DNA of 34,273 nt from CAZVXI01 sp964631295 (GTDB lineage Bacteria; Planctomycetota; Phycisphaerae; Phycisphaerales; SM1A02), in NCBI GenBank assembly GCA_964631295.1, contig CAZVXI010000015.1, forward strand, positions 1 through 34,273, read 5' to 3'. A program made the position numbers and the translations under genes. Below, piece by piece: positions 22,287 through 31,390 of the stretch. Each line of letters opens with the position of its first letter. The stretch's first letter is position 1. The notes beneath the pieces are model-generated. The model searched no databases and was not told the DNA's origin. It saw only the letters and a program-made list of their open reading frames with translations.

Positions 22287-23170
22287 ACAGTTGCAATTCT
22301 CTTGTGAAGCCAGCGGTCGGCCATCCACGTGGTCAACCCGTTGATCGCTACCAGTAAGCCGATGAGCACAACCGCGGTGGCGTACGCATTGTTGTTGCCA
22401 CCCGGCACGTTCATTGAAAGGTCGTAGATGTGAATCGACAACGCGCGCCCGGAATCAAGCAGCGAGCCAGGCATGCGGTCGACATAGCCGCTTGTAAAGA
22501 GCAGCGCGGCTGTTTCCGCCAGTGCCCGCCCAATGCCAAGGACAAGCCCGACGACCAGTCCGGGTGTGGCGGCGGGCAAGAGGATGTGCCAGAGAGTCGC
22601 TGATCGTGACAAACCCAAAGCTGCCGACGCGCTGCGATACTCATCGGGCACAGCGCGGAAACCCTCCTCCGTTGTGCGAATGAGAATCGGCAACACCATG
22701 CATGCGAGTGTCAATCCACCCGAGAGAATAGAGAATCCCATACCCAGGTAGATGCAGAACAATGCATTCCCGAACAGGCCGAAAACGATCGACGGCACGC
22801 CTGCGAGCACATCAAGAGATCTGCGCACGAGCCATCCGAAATGGCCTGCCTTGCGTGCGTACTCGGCGAGGAATACCGCCGTGCCAAGTCCGATGGGTAC
22901 GCTGACAGCGAGACACACGAGCAGAATCAGCATGGTGGAAAAGAGAATCGGCCCGATCCCCCCGGCGCGACCCGCGTCGAGCGGTGATTCGATCAAAAAG
23001 CGCAGCGACAGATGTGGCGCGCCGTGCACCAGCAGGTCGCCCAGGATCCAGAGAAATATGGCACTCACCAGCGCAGCGACACACCAGACCAGCGCAGCAA
23101 CGACGCGGTCTGGCCAGTCGGGCCGATGCTGCTCCAACAGCAGCGGCGGTTGAGTCATCGCATCAACCAT
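22283..23170 (-). CDS. pstA: Phosphate ABC transporter permease PstA
   Basis: 295 aa, with about six membrane helices. The permease EAA-like loop reads EYRSASAALGLSRSATLWHILLPAATPG, followed by GRALAETAALLFTSG, as in PstA. It pairs with PstC to form the phosphate channel. It overlaps pstC by 8 nt and pstB by 4 nt, so all three are translated together. An in-frame ATG twelve bases downstream (23158) is an alternative start. It is of usual length and has no odd features. Confidence 0.92.
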   Translation of the reverse strand: MVDAMTQPPLLLEQHRPDWPDRVVAALVWCVAALVSAIFLWILGDLLVHGAPHLSLRFLIESPLDAGRAGGIGPILFSTMLILLVCLAVSVPIGLGTAVFLAEYARKAGHFGWLVRRSLDVLAGVPSIVFGLFGNALFCIYLGMGFSILSGGLTLACMVLPILIRTTEEGFRAVPDEYRSASAALGLSRSATLWHILLPAATPGLVVGLVLGIGRALAETAALLFTSGYVDRMPGSLLDSGRALSIHIYDLSMNVPGGNNNAYATAVVLIGLLVAINGLTTWMADRWLHKRIATV

Positions 23171-24053
23171 ACAGTCGCCCCCTGCTGATCCACTCTGCCA
23201 TGCCGACGAGCGCCGCGATCATCATCATCAGCACCAAGCCCGCTACGAACAGCGCGGCGCGGTGTATTTCCATCGCGTAACCAAGTTCGAGCGCAATGTT
23301 GGCGGTGAGCGTGCGAATCGGATCGAAGATGCTGCGAGGCATCTGCACGACATTGCCGGCAACCATGAGGACGGCCATGGTCTCGCCGATCGCGCGCCCG
23401 GTTGCGAGCAGCATGGCGGTGAGCAGACCGCTGCGCGCGCTCGGGATCGCAACGCCTCGAATCGTTGCCCATCGCGACAGACCCATTGATGCAGCAGCCT
23501 GAAGATGTGCCCGCGGGACAGTTCGCAGCGCCGATTCGCTCAGCAGCGCGATCGTTGGAAGGATCATCACCGTGAGAATCAGTATGCCGGTCAACAGGCA
23601 CTGCCCGGGCGGATGCAACTGCCGAATCAGCGGCGCGAGAATCACCAGACCCCAGAAGCCAAACACGACCGACGGGATGCCCGCGAGCAATTGAATCACC
23701 CGGCGATACGCTGCACCAACACGGCGCGGCGCATAAAACGTGCAGAACATGGCCGATGCAATGCCGAGCGGCGTGGCCAGAAGCACAGCACCGGCTGTTG
23801 AAGCCAGCGTGCCGACGAGCATCGGCGTGAGATTGAAGCGCCCCGCAGCCACGTCTTCATCCGGATGCCACGAGCGATCGTTGAAGAACCGCGTCACGCC
23901 CACATCGCGCAGGGCAGGCAGCGATTCAATAACAAGAAACGCGATGATCAACAGAACAATCCCGCCCGCCAACCCAGCGCTGGCGCGCAGCATCCACGAC
24001 AACAGGATGTCACTGCGCGATCGGGACAAAGTACTGCGCCTCCACGAGATCAT
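23163..24053 (-). CDS. pstC: Phosphate ABC transporter permease PstC
   Basis: 296 aa from ATG 24053. It has about six membrane helices, the LQAAASMGLSRWATIRGVAIP coupling loop and GRAIGETMAVLMVAGN, all typical of PstC. The start is uncertain: ATG 24053 lies inside the pstS frame (44-nt overlap), while TTG 24029 has GGAGG 9 nt upstream and a 20-nt overlap. An even earlier ATG at 24080 is less likely. The choice changes only the cytoplasmic N-terminus. Together with PstA it forms the membrane channel of the high-affinity phosphate importer. Confidence 0.9.
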   Translation of the reverse strand: MISWRRSTLSRSRSDILLSWMLRASAGLAGGIVLLIIAFLVIESLPALRDVGVTRFFNDRSWHPDEDVAAGRFNLTPMLVGTLASTAGAVLLATPLGIASAMFCTFYAPRRVGAAYRRVIQLLAGIPSVVFGFWGLVILAPLIRQLHPPGQCLLTGILILTVMILPTIALLSESALRTVPRAHLQAAASMGLSRWATIRGVAIPSARSGLLTAMLLATGRAIGETMAVLMVAGNVVQMPRSIFDPIRTLTANIALELGYAMEIHRAALFVAGLVLMMMIAALVGMAEWISRGRLYG

Positions 24054-24885
24054 TGACTTCTGCTGATGTTGCAAACGCAATAAACGCCCGCGCGAGCGGC
24101 GACGGATCGCCTTGCGTAACCAGGTTCAGCGGCCGGGTCATGGGAAACGAACCGTTGCGGACGTTGTCGTTGGTCGGCGCTGTGCCATCGAGCGGCAGTT
24201 GCCGAATCGGTGCGCCGCGCGATGCTTCATAGTCTGCCGCACCGATCGACACGTAGCTGATCGCGTGCGGGTCGCCGGCAACCGTCCGAATACCCTGCTG
24301 GTTATCGCCGATGATGATGCTCGCGCGGATGTCGGGCGCATCAAGACCAAACTGATCGAGAAACAGCTTCAGCGTTGCTCGGCCATCAGCCTTATTGACA
24401 ACCGTGACAGGCGCATCGCGCCCACCAAGCGGCTGCCAGCGCGTGATGTCGCCAGTGTAAATGCCGATGATCTGCTCGCGAGTCAGTTCGCCCACCGGGT
24501 TGTCGCGGTGGACGATCAAGCACACGCCATCGACAGCGATGGTGTGCGCGACGAGATCATTTTCGCGGGGTTCCAGCGACCGCGACGCCATACCAACGTC
24601 GGCGATGCCGCGTCGAGTGTCGGCGATGCCGCGCGAGGAGCCGCCTGTCTGGACGTCGATTCGTACGTCTGGATGACGCTGCTCGAAACGCTTGGCGATC
24701 TCGCCGGCCAGCGGAGCGACGGTGCTCGAACCGGTGAGCGTGAGACGACCACGCAGCGCGTCGCCGTGCTGCGCTGTCTCGCCCGAACTGGCATCGCGCG
24801 CGCAGCCGGACATGCCCTGCGTCAGCAGAATCGCAGCGAGCAGGCCCGCAGTGAGCGAAATGAATCTCAGGAGAACACCAGGCAT
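24010..24885 (-). CDS. pstS: Phosphate-binding lipoprotein PstS
   Basis: 291 aa from ATG 24885; the frame is open further upstream but that part does not look like protein. A lipoprotein signal (residues about 1-27) ends at MSGC, so it is tethered to a membrane after lipidation of the Cys. The phosphate-binding motifs are present: LTGSSTVAPL, QTGGSSRGIADTRRG and VGMASRSL. It captures phosphate in the periplasm and delivers it to PstCA. First gene of the pst operon, divergent from the PD40 protein. A Pho-box-like pair of repeats was looked for upstream and not found. The ribosome-binding site is weak. Confidence 0.92.
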   Translation of the reverse strand: MPGVLLRFISLTAGLLAAILLTQGMSGCARDASSGETAQHGDALRGRLTLTGSSTVAPLAGEIAKRFEQRHPDVRIDVQTGGSSRGIADTRRGIADVGMASRSLEPRENDLVAHTIAVDGVCLIVHRDNPVGELTREQIIGIYTGDITRWQPLGGRDAPVTVVNKADGRATLKLFLDQFGLDAPDIRASIIIGDNQQGIRTVAGDPHAISYVSIGAADYEASRGAPIRQLPLDGTAPTNDNVRNGSFPMTRPLNLVTQGDPSPLARAFIAFATSAEVNDLVEAQYFVPIAQ

Positions 24886-24987
24886 GCGACAGACAATCCA
24901 GTCGCCCGGCGTGTTATTCCCGCAGATGCCCGTTGGCGGTCTGGGCCATCTGCTACCATCGTGGAAGGAAACCGATGTTTGGGCGTC

Positions 24988-24993
24988 TATAGT
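24988..24993 (+). promoter_or_regulatory. Candidate -10 box for the PD40 gene
   Basis: TATAGT lies 36 bp before the ATG at 25024, in the divergent gap with pstS. A matching -35 was not found, so this is weak. Confidence 0.25.
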
Positions 24994-25023
24994 GAGTGAG
25001 AAATGACTTTGCTGGAGACTGCC

Positions 25024-26370
25024 ATGAACCTGCTGTCGGTACGTCGTCAAGGGTTTTACCCCCTCATTCTCGCCACAATCGTGTCCTTGCTCACATGCGC
25101 GTCAAACGGGCGTGCAGCCGACGATTCTGCGGTCCTGGCCAACCCGGTGCAGTTGACGTCCTCAGAGCGATTCCTGAAGGCAGGCGAGTCGTACTTTTCG
25201 CCCGATGACCGCAGGATCATCTTTCAGGGCATCGAGCGGCCGGACGATGGCTCTCGACCCGAAGACATCTACGCGATGTTCGTCGCGAACGTCGAGTACG
25301 AGAACGACGATCCGAACGGGCGCATCCTCGGGCTCGAGAACATTCGTCGATTGACACTGCCCAAGTCGGCGAGCACGTGCGGTTGGTTCCACCCGACCGA
25401 TCCGAATCGAATTCTGTTCGCGTCAACCTATGGCCCGCCGAGTGAATCGACACCGCCGGGTTACCACCGCGCAACGGGGCGATATCGCTGGATGTTCCCG
25501 CCAGAGATGCGCATCTTTGAAGCGAGGATCGATCGTGAAGAGATCGAACTGAAGTTGCTGGCTGGCGATAAGACAGCTTACCAGGCAGAGGGTTCATACA
25601 GCCCGGACGGTCGCCATCTGCTGTACTGCTCGCTCGAGTCAGGGCAGGGCGACCTGTTCGTGCGCAACCTTGAGACCGGCCTCGTGACAAAGCTCGTCGG
25701 CGCGCCGGGATACGACGGTGGTCCGTTCTTCTCGCCCGATGGCCGGCGAATCTGCTATCGCTCGGATCGTGCAGCCAACAATCTGCTGCAGATCTTCGTG
25801 GCAGAACTCGCGTTCGACGAGAGCGGGCAAATCACAGGCATTGAGCGCGAGTTCCAGTTGACCGACAATCGGGCCGTCAACTGGTGCCCATTCTGGCATC
25901 CGAACGGCCGGCATCTGGTGTACGCGACGAGCGAGGTCGATCCGAACCACTCGAACTACGAAGTGTTCATCATCGACGCCGACCCGGGCGAGGCAGCAAC
26001 GGTTGGTTCGCCGGCACGCTACGGCACAAAGAAGCGGCGCGTGACGAATGCGGCTCGCTTCGACGGCCTGCCCGTCTTCAACTCCACTGGCTCGCGCATG
26101 CTCTGGACAAGCCAGCGCGGCCGAGATGGCTCCAGCCAGTTGTGGGTTGCCGACTTCGTGATGGACATCGACCGCGCAGCCCAGACAACCATCACTGAGA
26201 CGAAGGACACGCAGCAGATCACCATTGAGGATCCGGACTCCGGGAAGATCTACATCTACGACATGCGGACGCACAAACTCTCCGAATACGACATGGCGAG
26301 CCACACACTCACCGAAGTGACCGATCCGGCAGTGATCGATCGCGTGATGAAACTGCACAAGGATGGCTGA
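25024..26370 (+). CDS. Secreted TolB-like PD40 beta-propeller protein
   Basis: 448 aa from ATG 25024, preferred to the in-frame ATG at 25003 because GGAG is 6 nt upstream. A signal peptide follows (RRQGFYPLILATIVSLLTCASNGRAAD). The mature part holds several WD40-like PD40 blades with the SPDGRxLxY or SPDxRRIxF pattern (FSPDDRRIIFQG, YSPDGRHLLYCS, FSPDGRRICYRS, WHPNGRHLVYAT). It is a six-blade-like propeller of the kind in TolB and in planctomycetal periplasmic scaffold proteins, and has no catalytic domain. It is followed closely by a lipoprotein gene. A role in cell-envelope interaction is plausible; the partner is unknown. Confidence 0.8.
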   Translation: MNLLSVRRQGFYPLILATIVSLLTCASNGRAADDSAVLANPVQLTSSERFLKAGESYFSPDDRRIIFQGIERPDDGSRPEDIYAMFVANVEYENDDPNGRILGLENIRRLTLPKSASTCGWFHPTDPNRILFASTYGPPSESTPPGYHRATGRYRWMFPPEMRIFEARIDREEIELKLLAGDKTAYQAEGSYSPDGRHLLYCSLESGQGDLFVRNLETGLVTKLVGAPGYDGGPFFSPDGRRICYRSDRAANNLLQIFVAELAFDESGQITGIEREFQLTDNRAVNWCPFWHPNGRHLVYATSEVDPNHSNYEVFIIDADPGEAATVGSPARYGTKKRRVTNAARFDGLPVFNSTGSRMLWTSQRGRDGSSQLWVADFVMDIDRAAQTTITETKDTQQITIEDPDSGKIYIYDMRTHKLSEYDMASHTLTEVTDPAVIDRVMKLHKDG

Positions 26371-26401
26371 TGCAGCCGGCAGGCGCATCTGAGTGTTGGA
26401 G

Positions 26402-27043
26402 ATGAACAGTCACCGGACGCCATTGATCGGCACGCTCATTTTGCTGACCTGTCTGAGCGCCCCGCCACTGCTTGCCGGGTGCTCTTACCGCGTCGAATAC
26501 GTCCGTGCACCGGATTTCTATCGGCAGGCGATTCGCGGCGGCGCGCCCGACCGTGTCACACTGCCGGACGGAACTGTGCGCGTCTACGTCTATGACGGCG
26601 ACACGCGCAGCGACCTCGAGCACAGAGCGAAACAGAACGGCAAACCCTTCGAGGTGCGTGAGGTCGACGATCGTGGCAATGTGACGCTGCGCGCCCTGCT
26701 GCCGGAACACGTGCTTGCCAACACACTCACCTGTCTGCGAAATGAAGAATATGAGGTGCTGTGGGATCAGTTGATTTCCGAGCAGACTCGTATCAGTTTC
26801 GATCGCGAGCATGAGGATGGATTTGCTGTCTGGCGCGACATCATGACACGCAACCGTTTGGAGATGATGCGATTCCTCAACCGCATGACGCTGGAACTGC
26901 CGCGCAGTGGAGTTGTCTCGGAGAACGAGGGGCAAGGCATTATCTCGTTCCGTTTCTCGCCACAGATTGCTCGCGACTTCAAATACCGGCGCATCGCTGT
27001 GATCAGCGAAGGGTACGGGCTTAAGTTGCTCGCCATCCGATAA
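26402..27043 (+). CDS. Hypothetical lipoprotein
   Basis: 213 aa from ATG 26402 (an in-frame GTG at 26393 adds three residues; neither has a good ribosome-binding site). The signal peptide ends in a classic lipobox LLAG-C (about residue 27). No recognised domain. The mature part is polar and mixed alpha/beta, with a distinctive VRVYVYDGDTRSDLEHRAKQ stretch early and an ELPRSGVVSENEGQGIISFRF strand region late. It lies 31 bp after the PD40 gene on the same strand, so the two may be co-transcribed and act together in the envelope. Confidence 0.72.
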   Translation: MNSHRTPLIGTLILLTCLSAPPLLAGCSYRVEYVRAPDFYRQAIRGGAPDRVTLPDGTVRVYVYDGDTRSDLEHRAKQNGKPFEVREVDDRGNVTLRALLPEHVLANTLTCLRNEEYEVLWDQLISEQTRISFDREHEDGFAVWRDIMTRNRLEMMRFLNRMTLELPRSGVVSENEGQGIISFRFSPQIARDFKYRRIAVISEGYGLKLLAIR

Positions 27044-27142
27044 CAACGCAGCACACGCACCGGGGACGCAACCGTTGCTCAATGGCGGTTCCACGATTCC
27101 TCAGGGCGAATCGACCTTTATGCCGATGGGACTGACCGCACC

Positions 27143-28078
27143 ATGGCGCGCAAGAAGAGTACATCTCGCAAGCGAGGCGGCAGAAAGAAGAAAGCCACGA
27201 GTGACGGACGCCTCCGGCAGATCCGTTGGTGGATCGAGGATCGCGTGGACCTCGCGACCGCCCGGCGAGTTGCCGTTGCCGCGGCATGGGTTGCGCTCAT
27301 CGGAGCCGGCTCCTACGCATGGATGGTGGGCGTGCCTGCCATGGAAAGCCGCGTCGCAGCAGCCAGCATCACGCCAACCACACAAACTCAGCCGCCAGCG
27401 GTTGTGTTTCGTCATCAACCCGAGTGGATGAGCGATCAGTTGCACGCGATGCTTGTTCGCACCGCACAGCAACACTTGAGCCGTGATCCACTTGCGGATT
27501 CCGAACTGCAAGCAGCGCGGCGAGCTCTGCTTGAGACGCGCTGCTTCGCGGATGTTTCGCAGGTGACCCGGCGTGGCTCGGAACAGGTTCTTGTGGATGC
27601 AACCTTCCTCGTGCCATTCGCAATCGTCCGACACCGTGGAAGCGACCTGCTGATCGACTCGCAAAGACGCCTGCTGCCATCGACGTATCGCCCCGGCGAG
27701 CAGGCGCAGTTCATCACAATCGACCGCGTCCGCTTCAACCCCCCGGTGCAGGCAGGTCACCGATGGGATGGCGAAGATATCGTCGCGGCCATTCAGTTGA
27801 TCCAGGCGATCGAGAAACGTCCCTGGCGCGATCAGGTCGCGCGCATCGTCATGGATGGCGTCGTGGACGGCGACCCGATCGTCATGGTGACCGATCGCGG
27901 CTGCCGCATCGTCTGGCGATCACAACCGGGCAGCGAGCGGCCCGGTGAGGTGCCCGCCACCGAGAAACTCCGCCGCCTCGACTGGATGTACACCCAGTGG
28001 GGACACATAGATGGCGGTTACTCGGGTGAACTCGAGATCACCCAGCCACACCCCGCGGTTGTGCATCGCCAGCGATAA
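27143..28078 (+). CDS. Bitopic envelope protein with FtsQ/POTRA-like layout
   Basis: 311 aa. A very basic cytoplasmic N-terminus (MARKKSTSRKRGGRKKK) precedes one membrane helix (about residues 42-62) and a periplasmic part of ~230 residues. The first periplasmic block (LLETRCFADVSQVTRRGSEQVLVDATFLVPFAIV) looks like a POTRA-type strand-helix-strand, followed by 'DLLIDSQRRLLPSTY', which resembles the beta domain of FtsQ/DivIB. FtsQ scaffolds cell division in bacteria that have FtsZ. Planctomycetota generally lack FtsZ, so if correct the role may differ. No dcw genes adjoin it. The assignment rests on layout and a few motif echoes and should be read as tentative. Confidence 0.6.
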   Translation: MARKKSTSRKRGGRKKKATSDGRLRQIRWWIEDRVDLATARRVAVAAAWVALIGAGSYAWMVGVPAMESRVAAASITPTTQTQPPAVVFRHQPEWMSDQLHAMLVRTAQQHLSRDPLADSELQAARRALLETRCFADVSQVTRRGSEQVLVDATFLVPFAIVRHRGSDLLIDSQRRLLPSTYRPGEQAQFITIDRVRFNPPVQAGHRWDGEDIVAAIQLIQAIEKRPWRDQVARIVMDGVVDGDPIVMVTDRGCRIVWRSQPGSERPGEVPATEKLRRLDWMYTQWGHIDGGYSGELEITQPHPAVVHRQR

Positions 28079-28179
28079 TGCTCGCTGACATGTCGAACAT
28101 GGCGCAAGATCAGCCATGTCGCTCCGGGCATCTCCGTTATACTCGCTCGCTGGAATCTCAGGCGAACGGGGCAAGCGTC

Positions 28180-29727
28180 ATGCAGTGTCGAAGTTGCGAT
28201 TATGTATTATGGAATCTGTCAGCGCGACAGTGTCCTGAGTGTGGCGAGCCATTCGCTCCAGGCGAATACAACTTCGTCCCGAACACTGTTCGCTACTGCT
28301 GCCCGCATTGCGATACCGCATACTACGGCACGGACGAGCATGGCCACCTCGAGCCGCGCGACTTCACCTGTGTGACGTGTGGCGAAGCGATCGCGATGGA
28401 TCAGATGATCCTGCGCCCCGCCGAAGGCGTGCGCGACAAACAGACAAAGCAGATCGAACTGCCATGGGAAGAGCGCGCGCAGCATGGCATGATCAAGGCG
28501 TGGTTCAAGACATTGATGACGTCGATCGCGTCGCCGGGTCGGATGATAGACGCGGCCAATTTCAGCAATGCCAGCGTCGGCAGCGCGTGGACGTACCTCG
28601 CACTGAACCTGCTCATCGTGACGCTCGTAGGTTTCGTGCTTCCCGGAATTGCAATCACGTTGTTCCAACTTGCGACCGGCGGATTCGTCGATGATGATGC
28701 CGTCGTCATATTTCTCGTTGGGCCGACGATAGGCTTTCTCAGCATGCTGGCGATCGTCGCGTTATGGGGGGGTGTCACACAAATTATTCTGCGACTGACC
28801 GCGGAGGTGAAGGGCACGCTCGGCCGCACATATCAGTGCCTGTGTTATTCATCCGGGCCGATGCTGATCGCGTCGGTTCCACTCATCGGGCTGTACTGCT
28901 TCACGTTCATCCCGGTGCCGCAGGTCTGGTGGTTGATCCTCGCGATCATCATGGTGCAGGCGGGCCAACAAGTGTCCGGCGTGCGTGCGTCCATCGCCGT
29001 GGGCGCGTTCCCCGCGGTCGTCGCCGTCGCGCTGCTGATTGGGTTCGTCCTGATGATCACCATGAGCATGAATGCCATGCGCATGACCGGTGTACAGATG
29101 GGCCCGATGACCGGTGCCAACTGGGGCTCGGGCCAGGGCGAGACTGTGCTCCTGCAATCGCAGCTTGAATCGCATCTTGCAGACACCGGCCAGTGGCCCA
29201 CTCACGTGCTGGAACTCGCGCACGACGGGTTCATCACGGAGTGGGATTTCATCGCGTCGGCATCCGACACGATCACGGATGAAGTCCCTCTCGGCAGCGG
29301 CGCAACGCTGGAAGATCATCTGATGGCTTCGCTCTCTGAACGACGCGCGACTCTGCGCGATGTGCGCGATCAGCAGCCGCAAAACGTCGTCGCGCATCGC
29401 CTGGGCGACTTTGTCTTTACGTATCACGGCCTCGACCCCGAGACGCACGATCCTGCGTTGTGGACGATCATCATGATTGAAGACCCGGACGCTTCACCCG
29501 CGCTGGGCAGCACAGTCACGCCGCTTGACCCGTTGTACGTTTCGGAACTCGGTGGCACAGTGCGCGGGTTTGCTCGCGCAGACCTTGCCGCTGAAATGAC
29601 AGCTCAGAACACGTTGCGAGCGGCAGCCAATCTGCCTCCACTGCCTGATCCACAGACGGTCAGGCATCGTTTTCCCGCGACCGATTCAAACAACGATGAG
29701 GCCGTCAGCGACGCGGGTGGCGAGTGA
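28180..29727 (+). CDS. Zinc-ribbon and Yip1-like multi-pass membrane protein
   Basis: 515 aa from ATG 28180, at MQCRSCDYVLWNLSARQCPECG, the usual first line of this planctomycetal zinc-ribbon type. The frame is open back to an ATG at 28078 that overlaps the previous stop, so a longer form is possible. Two ribbons at the N-terminus use C3/C6/C18/C21 and C41/C44/C64/C67. A Yip1-like block of about five membrane helices follows (roughly residues 125-315), then a soluble C-terminal half of ~190 residues with no recognised fold. TATACT at 28138 could be a -10 box. Function unknown; the first of three coupled zinc-ribbon membrane proteins. Confidence 0.75.
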   Translation: MQCRSCDYVLWNLSARQCPECGEPFAPGEYNFVPNTVRYCCPHCDTAYYGTDEHGHLEPRDFTCVTCGEAIAMDQMILRPAEGVRDKQTKQIELPWEERAQHGMIKAWFKTLMTSIASPGRMIDAANFSNASVGSAWTYLALNLLIVTLVGFVLPGIAITLFQLATGGFVDDDAVVIFLVGPTIGFLSMLAIVALWGGVTQIILRLTAEVKGTLGRTYQCLCYSSGPMLIASVPLIGLYCFTFIPVPQVWWLILAIIMVQAGQQVSGVRASIAVGAFPAVVAVALLIGFVLMITMSMNAMRMTGVQMGPMTGANWGSGQGETVLLQSQLESHLADTGQWPTHVLELAHDGFITEWDFIASASDTITDEVPLGSGATLEDHLMASLSERRATLRDVRDQQPQNVVAHRLGDFVFTYHGLDPETHDPALWTIIMIEDPDASPALGSTVTPLDPLYVSELGGTVRGFARADLAAEMTAQNTLRAAANLPPLPDPQTVRHRFPATDSNNDEAVSDAGGE

Positions 29728-30467
29728 CCATGCGATTCAATCGTCTGCCGATGTATGCGTTTCTTACCGGTGCCTTGATCTCGGCTCTGCTGGGAACACT
29801 GGCGATGTCGCGCGGCCTCAGCACTCTGCTGCAGTATCTATTGTCGATCTCATTGATTGCGACTGGCCTCGCGCTCGCAGCGACGGCGTGCATGGCTGCA
29901 TGGTCGCGCGGACGACTTCGCGGCTGGATGATCGGCGGGATGGCGACGTCAATACTGGCGCTTGGATGCTGGAGCGGTGCGCTTTGGTTCGCAACCTTCC
30001 GTAGTGGGATGATCACCGACTGGTATGTTGGCGCGATTTCGCTCACCGGGTGGTCGATTCTGATGATGGCCGTCGGGCTGCTGTATCTGCCGCATTTCAG
30101 GTCGCGCACTGTGCGTGCCGTGCGTGTGGTTACGGTGATGCTTGCCTCAGCAGTCATGGTGCTGCTCGTTGGCGCGTCGATCGTCATACCAGCGCTTGAG
30201 ATGATCGGCCTGTTCGGCCAGCTGTCCCACGTTGTTGAACGCGCACTTCAGAGCACGGCCATTCTCATCATTCTGACCCTGGTCGGCATGATTGGCATCT
30301 GGCTGATGGCGCGCATGCCCGCGCTCGCTGGCCATGATCCGCGCGCTTCAACCGAGACACGGTCGTTTCATTGCACGTGCCCGCGCTGCGGGAGTGAAGC
30401 CCAACTGCGCTCAGGTGGTGATGCATGCCCAGACTGCGGCCTGCAGATTCGGGTGATGCTGACATGA
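29724..30467 (+). CDS. Polytopic membrane protein with C-terminal zinc ribbon
   Basis: 247 aa from GTG 29724, which overlaps the previous stop as GTGA; ATG 29730 is a close alternative. Six hydrophobic segments are followed by a short cytoplasmic tail with a zinc ribbon, CTCPRCGSEAQLRSGGDACPDCGL. No catalytic motif. It overlaps the next gene as ATGA. The arrangement of membrane helices then ribbon reverses that of the upstream neighbour. Function unknown. Confidence 0.72.
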   Translation: MTMRFNRLPMYAFLTGALISALLGTLAMSRGLSTLLQYLLSISLIATGLALAATACMAAWSRGRLRGWMIGGMATSILALGCWSGALWFATFRSGMITDWYVGAISLTGWSILMMAVGLLYLPHFRSRTVRAVRVVTVMLASAVMVLLVGASIVIPALEMIGLFGQLSHVVERALQSTAILIILTLVGMIGIWLMARMPALAGHDPRASTETRSFHCTCPRCGSEAQLRSGGDACPDCGLQIRVMLT

Positions 30468-31381
30468 CGGGCCGACCGCCAGATGCGCCGCGGATGAACT
30501 GGCTGATGCGCGCTTCGCTGGGCGCGTTCATTGTGTCGATCCTGTTCGCTGCCGGCTGGACGATCATGCTCATCATCATCCAGACAGAGGATGTCAGGTA
30601 TGAGATGCCGGTGCTCGCACCGCTGATTCTCGGCAGCGCTTCGTCGATCACGCTCATGTGCGGCTGGTTCCTCTCGCGTGGGCGGTTCCCGCGATTGATG
30701 TATGCATCTGCCCTCGCCATCGCAGTTTGCGCAGTTATTCTGATCGCACGGATCTGGATCGACGTGCCGCAATGGACAGACGATGTGCTCGCACAGAGCA
30801 TCGGCACAGTGGTTCTGATTGTGATGATTCTGATGATACATGCAGGGTACGGCACGGTACCACTGACCGATGAGCCGTTCGCAGATGATCCGAGCGTGCA
30901 GCGGTTTCGTATCGGCGCTCGATGGCTGATCACTTCCGGTTGCGCTCTTTCACTCGCGATGATCTGGATCGGGCCGCTGGTCTTCGACCCATATCGCAAC
31001 GACAGTGCGGGATTCATTTACCTTGCAGTTACGCTGATGTTCGCGGCGGGACTGATATGCGCCGGGCTGGTTCCACTGCGGATGCGCGGTCTGCGTCACA
31101 GGCATATGACACAGCGTGAGACGCTGCCACGGGATGTGATGATCGAGATGACCTGTCCGCATTGCGGGTCGTTGCAGCAGTTCAAGCAGGGCTCCGTTCG
31201 ATGCGACACCTGCCGCGCTGAAATGTTCATCGAACTTGAAGAGCCGCGATGTGCCTGTGGATATGTGCTGTACCGGCTCTCCGCAGACTTCTGCCCGGAA
31301 TGCGGGCGGGATGTCTCAGCGCTCATGCATCGTGTCCGGCCCGATTTCGAAAAGCACGCCGGCGAGCCTGAATCTGCATAG
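30464..31381 (+). CDS. Polytopic membrane protein with two C-terminal zinc ribbons
   Basis: 305 aa from ATG 30464, overlapping the previous stop as ATGA; an in-frame ATG at 30425 would overlap too deeply. About six membrane helices (residues 15-205) precede two ribbons: C231/C234/C247/C250 and C263/C265/C277/C280. The last (CACGYVLYRLSADFCPECG) is the same type as the N-terminal ribbon of the first protein in this trio, but has CxC instead of CxxC. The three proteins appear to be assembled from a shared set of modules. Function unknown; ten bases separate it from ilvE. Confidence 0.72.
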   Translation: MTGRPPDAPRMNWLMRASLGAFIVSILFAAGWTIMLIIIQTEDVRYEMPVLAPLILGSASSITLMCGWFLSRGRFPRLMYASALAIAVCAVILIARIWIDVPQWTDDVLAQSIGTVVLIVMILMIHAGYGTVPLTDEPFADDPSVQRFRIGARWLITSGCALSLAMIWIGPLVFDPYRNDSAGFIYLAVTLMFAAGLICAGLVPLRMRGLRHRHMTQRETLPRDVMIEMTCPHCGSLQQFKQGSVRCDTCRAEMFIELEEPRCACGYVLYRLSADFCPECGRDVSALMHRVRPDFEKHAGEPESA

Positions 31382-31390
31382 AATAATCGC

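Noticed and set aside
24886..25002. Pho box before pstS
   Set aside because: No pair of CTGTCAT-like 7-mers at 11-bp spacing was found; only a short TCACTCACT repeat is present.
25639..26388. Minus-strand ORF of 249 codons opposite the PD40 protein
   Set aside because: No domain or ribosome-binding site; the plus strand has a signal peptide and clear propeller motifs.
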